Shown: positions 1-6,931 of the stretch, in pieces | Layout: each line of letters opens with the position of its first letter | Numbering within the stretch: the first letter of the stretch is position 1 | Assembly (NCBI GenBank): GCA_021299185.1 | Contig: JAJTHZ010000092.1 | Coordinates: 1 to 59,344, forward strand | DNA length: 59,344 nt | Source of the DNA: Lysobacteraceae bacterium | GTDB lineage: Bacteria > Pseudomonadota > Gammaproteobacteria > Xanthomonadales > Ahniellaceae | Reading direction: 5' to 3' | Program-made: the position numbers and the translations under genes | Notes under the pieces: generated by a model | Database searches by the model: none | Told to the model about the DNA's origin: nothing | The model's input: the letters and a program-made list of their open reading frames with translations, nothing else

Positions 1-8
1 CAAGGGGC

Positions 9-243
9 AGGGCCCAGGGCCCAGGGGGAACCGCTCGTGGCGCTGGGTGGGGCGCGCGGTCTTGCGTGGGGTCAACGGGCCCAGGGTATAGGGCCCAGGG
101 TATAGGGCAAGCGCGCTTCGTAGCGGCTCTTTACTGGGCCCTGAGCCCTGGGCCCTAGGCCCAAAACGTGCAACGACATCGCACCTGCCCTATACCCTGG
201 GCCCTATACCCTCTGCCCTCTACCCTCTGCCCTATACCCTCGC
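9..243. repeat. Heptanucleotide repeat array 1 (G-rich then C-rich blocks)
   Basis: The 277 bases beyond the lptD stop hold no gene. Positions 77-111 are five consecutive 7-base units beginning with GGG (GGGCCCA and GGGTATA alternating). Positions 188-243 are eight consecutive 7-base units beginning with CCCT (CCCTATA, CCCTGGG, CCCTCTG, CCCTCTA, CCCTCGC). Two more GGGCCCA units lie near position 11, and a GGGCCCT-type block lies at 135-163. The G-rich block on the left and the C-rich block on the right are mutually complementary, so the region could fold as a long hairpin. Related arrays occur near 8.2-8.45 kb and 45.6-45.8 kb. Confidence 0.85.
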
Positions 244-277
244 TCCTCGACACCGCAGCGCCAACCACCCCGCCGCG

Positions 278-2629
278 CTACCGGTACCCGAGGATCGCCC
301 GCCGCAGGAAATCCTCCGACCGCCGCCCCAGCGAGCCGAGGCCCTTCAACTCGAGCTCGAGGAAGATCGCGTTGGCGGTGTCGCCCTGCACGTTGCGCAC
401 GTAGTGGCGGCCGAGCACGCGGAAGGCGTAGCAGCAGTCGCCGAACTCGACGCCGGCCAGCGCCTCCAGCGTGCGCTCGTCCTTGAGCGACCAGTTCCAG
501 CGCGCGACCAGGCGCGTGCGTTCGGTCAGCGGGAAGGCGGTGGACGCATCGACCTGCTCCAGCAGGTCGCGGCGGAAGCGGTAGGCCAGGTTGGCCACGC
601 CGCGTTCGCCGAACTGGTGCTGGATGCGCACCGAGGACAGGTCGGTGCGACGGTCGTCGCCGTCGTAGTACTGCGAGACCGCGAGGCGCCAGCGATCGGA
701 TGGGCGCAGTTCGATCTCGGCCGCCCAGGCCGATGCGCTGTCGGCAGGGCCGCCAAAGGTTGGTGAACCGACGGGCCCCGGCAAAGGGTTGCGCAGGCAG
801 CCAGAAAGAATGTCGTTGCGATCGGGACAAAAGAGGGTCGCCAGATCGACGCGACGATCATCGAAGTACTGGATTCGCCCCAGACTGGCGCGCAGCAATT
901 GGTTGCCGTCGGTGTCGTCGAGAAGGCGCGTGGACAATGCCAAGGTCAACTGGTTCGCGTCCATTTGGCGGTCGGCGCCTGTGAAGCGGTTCGGCCGGAA
1001 CAACTGGGCGAAACTGAAGGTCAGTTCCTGGGTGTCGAACAGCGGAAGCTCGCGCTGGTCGCGATACGGCACCCTGAGGTAGTACAGGCGAGGCTCCAGG
1101 GTCTGGCGCAGCGCGGTGCTGAACAGCGTGGTCGGGCGGTCGAAGAACAGGCCGGCGTCGAGGCTCGACACCGGCGTGCCGCGCGAGGGTGAATCGTCGC
1201 GCGCGCCGTCCAGCGTGTAACGCGTCTCGCGGAAGGCGAACTCCGGCCGCACGTAGCCGAAGGCGCGCTCGAGCGGGAAGGCGACGAAGGGCGTGACGTC
1301 GTAGCGCTGTCCCGTGACCACGTCGACCCGCGCGCCGGCGTCGTCGAGGTAGTCGTCCTTGTCGAAGGCCACCGCCTCGCCGCGCAGGCCCACGCGCACG
1401 AAGTCGGCGAGCGGGTAGTCGAGCTCGGCGGTGAACCGCGGCAGGCGCCGGTACGGCTCGGCGGCGGCGCCGATGCGCGGGTCGGTGACCTCGATGTCGT
1501 CGCCGCCGAAGGCGAGGTTCCACCAGGCGCCGCGTCCGTGGAGGTATGCGCTGGACGGCAGCAGGCTGGTCGCCGCCGCGGTCAGGCCGTCGCCGAAATC
1601 CTCGAAATAGCGCGGGTCGGACACCCGGTTGAGGTCGGAGACGACGTAGAAGTTCGGGTTGAGCGAGGCGCTGTGGCGCAGGCTGTAGGAGAAACGGCTG
1701 CGATCGGCCTCGCGGTCGTTCGGCATGTACGTGGCGCTGGCCTCGCCGCGCTGGCGCTCGGTGAGCCAGCGGAACTCGCCACCGGCCATGAAGCCGCGGT
1801 CGGAGACGATGCGCGGGGTGAGCGTCGCGTCGTAGTTCGGCGCCAGGTTGAGGTAATACGGCACGGTGAGGTCGAAGCCGCCGTTGTTGCCGCCGCCGAT
1901 CGAGGGCAGCAGGAAGCCGCTGCGGCGGCGGTCGTCGATCGGGAACGAGGCGTAGGGCAGCGCGAGCAGGGTGGTGTCCTTGAAGCGCAGGCGCATGCCG
2001 CGCGCCGTGCCCTCGCCGGACGCCTGGTCGAGGGTCATCTCGCGCGCGCTGATCTCCCAGTCGCGATCGCCCGGGTCGCAGGTCGAGAAGGTGACGTCCT
2101 CGAGGTGGGTGACCTGCTTGCCGTCGCCGCCCTCGATGCGCGCCTTCGCGGCCACGCCGTTGCCGCGCGCCGGCGTGCCGTCGGTGCGGCTGCCGAGCAG
2201 CTGGTAGTGGGTCGATTCCAGCGTGGTGACGTCCTTGGCGAGGTCGGCATCGGCGCGCTCGGCGGCCGCCAGCAGGCCGCGGTCCTGGTAGCGCACGTCG
2301 CCTTCGGCCTTCGCGGTCTGCGCCTCGCTCGCGTAGCGCAGGCGCTGCGCGGCGAGGCGCTGGTCGGCGCGTCGCGCTTCGGCGTCGCCGGTGAGTTCGT
2401 ACTCGCCGGCGCGCAGGGCGGTGAGTGCGCGCGCGGTGATCTCGGTGGTGGCGCTGGCGCGGTCGCCATCGGTGGGCAGCCCGTCGACATGGCCGTCGAT
2501 GAAGGCGCCGGCGCGGCACAGCCCGAAGTCGGGTGCGCGCGGGGCCTCGTCGGCGTGGGCGGCGGCCGCGAGGCCGAGGCCGGCGGCGGCGAGGGCGCGG
2601 GGCAGGGGGCGTCGCGGTGGGCGGATCAA
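278..2629 (-). CDS. lptD: LPS-assembly outer-membrane protein LptD
   Basis: LptD is the outer-membrane beta-barrel that, with the lipoprotein LptE, inserts lipopolysaccharide into the outer leaflet. The reading frame has a signal peptide, an OstA/LptA-like periplasmic domain (roughly residues 50-190) and a long C-terminal barrel rich in alternating aromatic strands. Cysteines sit near the mature N-terminus (FGLC, about residue 38), in STCDP and as a CC pair (GDCCYAF) near the C-terminus, as expected for the inter-domain disulfides of LptD. The frame is open further upstream, but that extension lacks signal-peptide character and overlaps the divergent sigma gene. I chose TTG at 2629, which gives 783 residues, an Arg-rich n-region, a hydrophobic Ala/Leu core and an AHA cleavage site, with AGGA eight bases upstream. 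surA, the usual downstream partner, would lie left of the window. Confidence 0.93.
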   Translation of the reverse strand: MIRPPRRPLPRALAAAGLGLAAAAHADEAPRAPDFGLCRAGAFIDGHVDGLPTDGDRASATTEITARALTALRAGEYELTGDAEARRADQRLAAQRLRYASEAQTAKAEGDVRYQDRGLLAAAERADADLAKDVTTLESTHYQLLGSRTDGTPARGNGVAAKARIEGGDGKQVTHLEDVTFSTCDPGDRDWEISAREMTLDQASGEGTARGMRLRFKDTTLLALPYASFPIDDRRRSGFLLPSIGGGNNGGFDLTVPYYLNLAPNYDATLTPRIVSDRGFMAGGEFRWLTERQRGEASATYMPNDREADRSRFSYSLRHSASLNPNFYVVSDLNRVSDPRYFEDFGDGLTAAATSLLPSSAYLHGRGAWWNLAFGGDDIEVTDPRIGAAAEPYRRLPRFTAELDYPLADFVRVGLRGEAVAFDKDDYLDDAGARVDVVTGQRYDVTPFVAFPLERAFGYVRPEFAFRETRYTLDGARDDSPSRGTPVSSLDAGLFFDRPTTLFSTALRQTLEPRLYYLRVPYRDQRELPLFDTQELTFSFAQLFRPNRFTGADRQMDANQLTLALSTRLLDDTDGNQLLRASLGRIQYFDDRRVDLATLFCPDRNDILSGCLRNPLPGPVGSPTFGGPADSASAWAAEIELRPSDRWRLAVSQYYDGDDRRTDLSSVRIQHQFGERGVANLAYRFRRDLLEQVDASTAFPLTERTRLVARWNWSLKDERTLEALAGVEFGDCCYAFRVLGRHYVRNVQGDTANAIFLELELKGLGSLGRRSEDFLRRAILGYR

Positions 2630-2798
2630 AGGAGGGGTCCTGCGCGGGCAGGCGCGCAGTGTGCGGGAAAGCGGGCCGGGCCGGCAATCCGGCCTGCTGG
2701 CGGGGGCCGTTCCACGCGCGTTCAGGCGCGGGCCGCGGCCCGTCTCGGCCGCGCCGCCGTGCCCCGCTCTACGTGCATCCGCGGCCACCGGCCTGCCG

Positions 2799-2804
2799 TA
2801 CCAT
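2799..2804 (+). promoter_or_regulatory. Putative -10 element (TACCAT) for the ECF sigma gene
   Basis: TACCAT lies seven bases before the preferred ATG of the sigma factor gene, so a transcript starting there would be leaderless or nearly so. It matches the TANNAT pattern seen before several other genes in this window. No convincing -35 is visible. The assignment is an inference from pattern and position. Confidence 0.3.
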
Positions 2805-2811
2805 GCGGGGC

Positions 2812-3351
2812 ATGAGCGAGCTCACCCGATTGCTGCGTGCCAGCCAGGAAGGCGACGAGGACGCGATGAATCGCGCGTTCGAGGTCGTCTATGGCGAGCT
2901 CAAGCGGCTGGCGCGTCGCGCGCTCGCGTCGCGGCGCTCGTCGACGCTGGACACCACCGGCCTGGTCCACGAGTGCTACCTGCGATTCGCCGCCGCCGAG
3001 GCGCAGCCGTTCGACCGCGCGCACTTCTTCCACCTCGCCGCGCGCGTGATGCGGCAACTGGTGTGCGACCACGCGCGCCGCCGGCTGGCCGACAAGCGCG
3101 GCGGTGGCGTTGCGCACGACACCCTCGACGACGACTCCGGCGCGCTGCGCGACGAGGCGCAGCGCCTTGTCGAGCTCGACGACCTGCTGCGCAAGCTCGC
3201 CGACGCCAATGCGCGGCAGGCGCGGGTGGTGGAATGCCGCGTGTTCGCCGGCCTGTCGCTGGCCGAGACGGCCGAGGCCTGCGGGGTGTCGGAGCGCACG
3301 GTCGAACTGGACTGGCAGAAAGCGCGGGAGTGGCTGGGGGCCCAGGGCTGA
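2812..3351 (+). CDS. ECF-type RNA polymerase sigma factor (SigX6/TIGR02999-like)
   Basis: A 179-residue sigma-70 family protein of the extracytoplasmic-function class. Region 2 is visible around residues 10-80 (LVHECYLRF, FFHLAARVMRQLV), and a region 4 helix-turn-helix near the C-terminus (GLSLAETAEACGVSERTVELDW). The overall pattern, including the DHARRRLADKRGGG segment, matches the subgroup usually labelled TIGR02999. Members of that subgroup are generally encoded beside a large Ser/Thr kinase or a regulatory membrane protein, and neither is present here. The gene is divergent from lptD and followed by tandem palindromic repeats. The start could be ATG 2803 or ATG 2812; the second gives the usual MSELTRLL beginning. 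The regulon is unknown. Confidence 0.88.
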   Translation: MSELTRLLRASQEGDEDAMNRAFEVVYGELKRLARRALASRRSSTLDTTGLVHECYLRFAAAEAQPFDRAHFFHLAARVMRQLVCDHARRRLADKRGGGVAHDTLDDDSGALRDEAQRLVELDDLLRKLADANARQARVVECRVFAGLSLAETAEACGVSERTVELDWQKAREWLGAQG

Positions 3352-3382
3352 GCCGCGCGCGCAGTCGCCCTGGTGGCGACCT

Positions 3383-3543
3383 GTGGGAGCCGCTCCAGCG
3401 GCGACTGCGACCCACCCGATCGCCGCGGTCGCCGGTGGAACCGGCTCCCACATCGCCCCACGCACCGCGTCACTGTGGGAGCCGCTTCAGCGGCGACTGC
3501 GACACAGCCGATCGCCGCGGTCGCCGGTGGAACCGGCGCCCAC
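3383..3543. repeat. Two tandem 69-bp palindromic REP/BIME-like units
   Basis: Unit 1 is 3383-3451 and unit 2 is 3475-3543. Each begins GTGGGAGCCGCT and ends in the near reverse complement (GGCTCCCAC, or GGCGCCCAC in unit 2), with an inner GCGGCGACTGCGAC ... GCGGTCGCCG pairing. They differ at only a few positions and repeat with a 92-bp period. They lie between the convergent 3' ends of the sigma factor and deacetylase genes, a typical place for REP elements, which can act as transcription stop or mRNA-stabilising hairpins. Confidence 0.85.
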
Positions 3544-3588
3544 CCGCGGTCCCGCCACGACGCGAAGGGCGGGTGCGGCAGTCGCCGC

Positions 3589-4509
3589 TCAGGCGCCGAA
3601 CAGCACGGCGCAGTGCGCGCGCGTGCTCTCGCGCAGCGCCGTGAGGCTGTAGCCGCCCTCCAGCGCCGACACCAGGCGGCCGCGCGCATGGCGCTTGGCG
3701 AGTTCGACCAGCTGCTGCGTCACCCAGGCGTAGTCCTCGGTGTCGAGGTCGAGGTTGGCCAGCGGGTCGAGCCGGTGGGCGTCGAATCCTGCCGAAACCA
3801 GCACCAGTTCCGGCCGGAAGTCGTGCAGCGCCGGCAGCACCACCTCGCGCCACGCGGCGCGGAACTCGCGCGAGCCGCTGCCGGGCGGCAGGGTCGCGTT
3901 GACCACGTTGGCCGCGCCGCCGCGTTCGTCCGGCCGGCCGGTGCCGGGATACAGCGGCGCCTGGTGGCTGGATGCATAGAACACGGCGGCGTCGTCCCAG
4001 AACACGTCCTGCGTGCCGTTGCCGTGGTGCACGTCGAAGTCGACCACCGCGATGCGGTTGAACCCGTACGCACGCTGCGCGTGGCGCGCACCGACCGCCA
4101 CCGAGTTGAACAGGCAGAAGCCCATCGCGGTGTCGCGCGTGGCGTGGTGGCCGGGCGGCCGCACGGCGCAGAACGCGCGCCGCGTGGGACCCGCGACCAC
4201 GGTGTCGATCGCCGCGCAGACCGCGCCGGCGGCGCGCAACGCGGCCTCCAGCGAGGCCGGCGACATCGCGGTGTCGGCGTCGATCCGGATCCGCCCGGTG
4301 CGCGGCGCATGGGCTTCCAGCGCGTCGATCAGCGCGTCGGCATGCGCGGCGGCGAGCTGCGCGCGGCCGGCGCGCGGCGCCTCGCGGCGTTCGACGGTGG
4401 CGAAGCGGGGGTCGTCGAGCGCCGCCAGCACCGCCTCCAGCCGCTCGCGGCACTCCGGGTGGCCGGGACCGGGGTCGTGCTCGAGGCAGGCCGGGTGGGT
4501 GAAGATCAT
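3589..4509 (-). CDS. Histone-deacetylase-family zinc hydrolase (acetoin utilization/APAH-like)
   Basis: A 306-residue protein of the arginase/deacetylase superfamily. The zinc and catalytic signatures are all present: RPPGHHA (tandem His), VDFDVHHGNGTQ (Asp and His zinc ligands) and SAGFDAHRLDP (second Asp ligand), followed by a late EGGYS loop with the usual Gly-Gly-Tyr. Bacterial members deacetylate acetyl-lysine or acetylpolyamines; the substrate cannot be told from sequence. The start MIFTHPACLEHDPGPGHPE is the family-typical N-terminus, and the frame is open 22 codons further upstream into the preceding gene. It is the last gene of a three-gene minus-strand operon, 16 bases after the cobalamin adenosyltransferase. 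Confidence 0.88.
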   Translation of the reverse strand: MIFTHPACLEHDPGPGHPECRERLEAVLAALDDPRFATVERREAPRAGRAQLAAAHADALIDALEAHAPRTGRIRIDADTAMSPASLEAALRAAGAVCAAIDTVVAGPTRRAFCAVRPPGHHATRDTAMGFCLFNSVAVGARHAQRAYGFNRIAVVDFDVHHGNGTQDVFWDDAAVFYASSHQAPLYPGTGRPDERGGAANVVNATLPPGSGSREFRAAWREVVLPALHDFRPELVLVSAGFDAHRLDPLANLDLDTEDYAWVTQQLVELAKRHARGRLVSALEGGYSLTALRESTRAHCAVLFGA

Positions 4510-4525
4510 CGCGGCGCCGCGGCGC

Positions 4526-5083
4526 TCAGCCGCGTCGGCGGCCTTCCTTGCGCCACAGCACCTCGCCGTGGCCATCGGCGCGCGCCAGCACGCGCGCCAG
4601 CACGAACAGCATGTCGGACAGGCGGTTGAGGTAGCGGATCGTCTCCGGGCGCACCGCGTCGTGGTGCGACAGGGTGACGACCTCGCGCTCCGCGCGGCGG
4701 CAGATGGTGCGCGCCAGGTGGCAGGACGCCGCCGCCATGCCGCCGCCGGGCAGGATGAAATCCTTCAGCGGCGGCAGGTGCTCGTTCCACGCATCGAGGC
4801 GCGCTTCGAGACGCGCGATGTCGTCCTCGTTGACCAGCGCGCTGCCGGGGATACACAGCTCGCCGCCGAGGTCGAACAATTCGTGCTGGACCTCGGTCAG
4901 CACGGTGCGCGCGTCGTCGGGGATCGGCTGCGCGAGCAGCACGCCGAGCGCGCTGTTGAGTTCGTCCACCGTGCCGTAGGCCGCGACCCGCGCGGAGTCC
5001 TTCGCCACGCGGGTGCCGTCGCCGAGTCCGGTCGTGCCGTCGTCGCCGGTGCGGGTGTAGATGCGGCTGAGGCGGTTGCCCAT
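4526..5083 (-). CDS. Cob(I)alamin adenosyltransferase, PduO type
   Basis: A 185-residue ATP:corrinoid adenosyltransferase of the PduO/MMAB family, which transfers 5'-deoxyadenosyl from ATP to cob(I)alamin to make coenzyme B12. The N-terminal ATP-binding signature RIYTRTGDDGTTGLGDG is intact. So are the downstream YGTVDELNSALG helix and the C-terminal RYLNRLSDMLFVLAR motif. The frame is open 44 codons further upstream but overlaps the next gene, and ATG 5083 gives the family-typical MGNRLSRIYT. It starts 13 bases after the upstream small membrane protein and precedes the deacetylase, all in one direction. No cobalamin biosynthesis gene is in the window, which suggests salvage of imported corrinoid. 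Confidence 0.93.
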   Translation of the reverse strand: MGNRLSRIYTRTGDDGTTGLGDGTRVAKDSARVAAYGTVDELNSALGVLLAQPIPDDARTVLTEVQHELFDLGGELCIPGSALVNEDDIARLEARLDAWNEHLPPLKDFILPGGGMAAASCHLARTICRRAEREVVTLSHHDAVRPETIRYLNRLSDMLFVLARVLARADGHGEVLWRKEGRRRG

Positions 5084-5096
5084 CGCGCGCGCCGGC

Positions 5097-5633
5097 TCAG
5101 CGGGCCGCCGGCGCCGGCAGGCGCTGGCGCAGCAGGGCCCAGCCGCCGAAAAGGATCGCCGAATAGAAAGCCACACCCGCCAGCTGGTTGTGGAAGAACG
5201 GGATCGCGGCGACATAGCACGCGACCAGGCCGTCCCAGGTGCGCGGGTACATCGCGCCGTCGCCGCCCAGCCAGACGAAGAAATTGGTGACCACGAAGAA
5301 GAACGTGGCCGCGCCGAGGCCGTAGCCTGCGATGCGCGGCGCCGTCACGCGGCGGCCGAGGCGCTGGCCAGCCAGCGCCATCAGCGCGATGCAGCCGTAG
5401 ACCACCCACATGCCGCCGTGGAAGCCGATGAACAGGTCGGAGACCAGCATCGCCGCCAGCGGCACCGACACCGCCAGCCAGCGCGAGGCGAGCGTGGCGC
5501 CCGCGAACAGCGCCACCGCTTCGATCGGCGAGAAGTTCATCGGGTGCGGCACCAGGCGCGACAGCGCGCACGCCAGCACGAGGCCGATCAGGAAGAGGAC
5601 GCGGGGGGTGGTCAGTTCGCGGTCGGCGGGCAT
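5097..5633 (-). CDS. Small multi-spanning membrane protein, DUF6580-like putative transporter
   Basis: A 178-residue protein with about five or six hydrophobic segments. Its conserved-looking features are PMNFSPIEAVALFAGA, an SD pair in the third segment (MLVSDLFIGFHGG), and FFFVVTNFFVWLGG. It resembles the family named DUF6580 putative transport proteins, which have the size and topology of ECF-transporter substrate-binding subunits. Its neighbour 13 bases downstream is a cobalamin adenosyltransferase, so corrinoid uptake is a reasonable hypothesis. A cysteine at position 81 (VYGCIALM) is noted because the stand-alone B12 transporter BtuM uses a cysteine near residue 80. The function is inferred from context only. 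Confidence 0.7.
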   Translation of the reverse strand: MPADRELTTPRVLFLIGLVLACALSRLVPHPMNFSPIEAVALFAGATLASRWLAVSVPLAAMLVSDLFIGFHGGMWVVYGCIALMALAGQRLGRRVTAPRIAGYGLGAATFFFVVTNFFVWLGGDGAMYPRTWDGLVACYVAAIPFFHNQLAGVAFYSAILFGGWALLRQRLPAPAAR

Positions 5634-5716
5634 GGCGGCGGGCGGCGAGGGAGCAGGCGGCCAGTTTAGCCGATGCCGGGCCCGGGCTGGTGCACGCGGC
5701 GTGCGCGCCCGCGGCG

Positions 5717-5722
5717 TATCAT
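5717..5722 (+). promoter_or_regulatory. Putative -10 element (TATCAT) for ubiH
   Basis: TATCAT sits seven bases before the ubiH ATG. The same hexamer precedes purM and the methyltransferase gene at 12.2 kb. The spacing would place the transcription start at or next to the start codon, giving a leaderless message. No good -35 is visible. Confidence 0.35.
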
Positions 5723-5728
5723 GGGCGG

Positions 5729-6931
5729 ATGACCTTCGATGCCGATGTGCTGGTGGTCGGCGGTGGCCTGGTCGGGCAGAGCCTGTGCGCGGCGCTGGAG
5801 GGCCTGCCCCTGCGCGCCGTGCAGGTGGAATCCGAGGCGCCGCGCCCGGCCGACGCCCCGCGCTGGGACGAGCGCAATTTCGCGCTGGCGCGGCGCTCCG
5901 TGCAGTCGCTGGCGCGCTGGGGCGTGTGGCCGCACGCGCAGTCGCAGGCGCAGCCGATCGACGAGGTCCACGTCAGCAGCCGCGGCGACTTCGGCGCGGT
6001 GCGGGTGCGCGCCGACGATTGCGGGGTCGATGCGCTCGGGCACACGGTGCCCGCGCGCGCGGTCGGCGAGGCGCTGGCGACACGGCTCGCGGCCTGCCGC
6101 ACGGTGGACCGGCGCGCGCCGCAGCGGCTGGCGGCGCTGGCCTTCGACGACGCCGGCTTGACCGCCACCCTGCAGGATGCCGAAGGTCCGCGCGCGCTGC
6201 GCGTGCGGCTGGTGGTGGGCGCCGACGGCACCGGATCCGCGGTGCGCGACCATGCCGGCATCGGCACCGAGACCCGCGACTACGCGCAGACCGCGATCGT
6301 GTGCACGATCGGCGCGCGCGGCGCGCCCGAGGGCCGCGCCTTCGAGCGCTTCACCGACAGCGGGCCGTTCGCCCTGCTGCCGTTGGGCACCGGACGCCTC
6401 GGCATGGTGTGGACGGTGCCGGCCGCCGAGGCCGAGGCCGTGCTCGCGCTCGACGACGCGGCCTTCCTCGCCGCCGCGCAGGCGCGCTTCGGGCGCCGCG
6501 CCGGCACCTTCGAGCGGGTCGGCCGCCGCCAGCCCTGGCCGCTGCGCCTGACCCGCGCCCTGCGCGTCGCGGGTGAGCGCGTGCTGCTGGTCGGCAATGC
6601 CGCGCAGACCATCCATCCGATCGGCGCGCAGGGCTTCAACCTCGGCCTGCGCGACGTCGAGGCGCTGGCGGCGATGCTCGCCGAGGGGATCGCCGCCGGT
6701 GCGGATCTCGGCGATCCGGCGCGCCTTGCCGCCCATGCCGCGGCGCGCGAGGCCGACCGCGACGCCACCATCCGGCTCTCCGACGGCCTGGCGCGCGCCT
6801 TCCTGCCGCGCGCCCTGCCGTTGCGCCTGCTGCGCAGCGCCGCGCTGTCGGTGCTCGACCGCGTGCCGCCGCTCAAGCGCGACCTCGCCTGGTCGCTGAT
6901 GGGCTGGCGCGAACTGGCGGAGGCGACGTGA
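5729..6931 (+). CDS. ubiH: 2-octaprenyl-6-methoxyphenol hydroxylase UbiH
   Basis: A 400-residue FAD-dependent aromatic hydroxylase of the UbiH/COQ6 family, acting on the ring of the ubiquinone precursor. The N-terminal Rossmann motif is VVGGGLVGQSL. The mid-protein region has a VVGADGTGSAVR stretch (the DG motif), and the second FAD signature reads VGNAAQTIHPIGAQGFNLGLR, the NAAQ form typical of UbiH rather than the DAAH form. ATG 5729 is preferred over upstream in-frame codons because it begins just before the Rossmann strand. The stop overlaps the GTG of the next hydroxylase (GTGA), so the two are translationally coupled. Confidence 0.9.
   Translation: MTFDADVLVVGGGLVGQSLCAALEGLPLRAVQVESEAPRPADAPRWDERNFALARRSVQSLARWGVWPHAQSQAQPIDEVHVSSRGDFGAVRVRADDCGVDALGHTVPARAVGEALATRLAACRTVDRRAPQRLAALAFDDAGLTATLQDAEGPRALRVRLVVGADGTGSAVRDHAGIGTETRDYAQTAIVCTIGARGAPEGRAFERFTDSGPFALLPLGTGRLGMVWTVPAAEAEAVLALDDAAFLAAAQARFGRRAGTFERVGRRQPWPLRLTRALRVAGERVLLVGNAAQTIHPIGAQGFNLGLRDVEALAAMLAEGIAAGADLGDPARLAAHAAAREADRDATIRLSDGLARAFLPRALPLRLLRSAALSVLDRVPPLKRDLAWSLMGWRELAEAT

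Noticed and set aside
1-243. CRISPR array or telomere-like end
   Set aside because: The repeats are 7 bases without unique spacers, and similar arrays lie deep inside the window between housekeeping genes.
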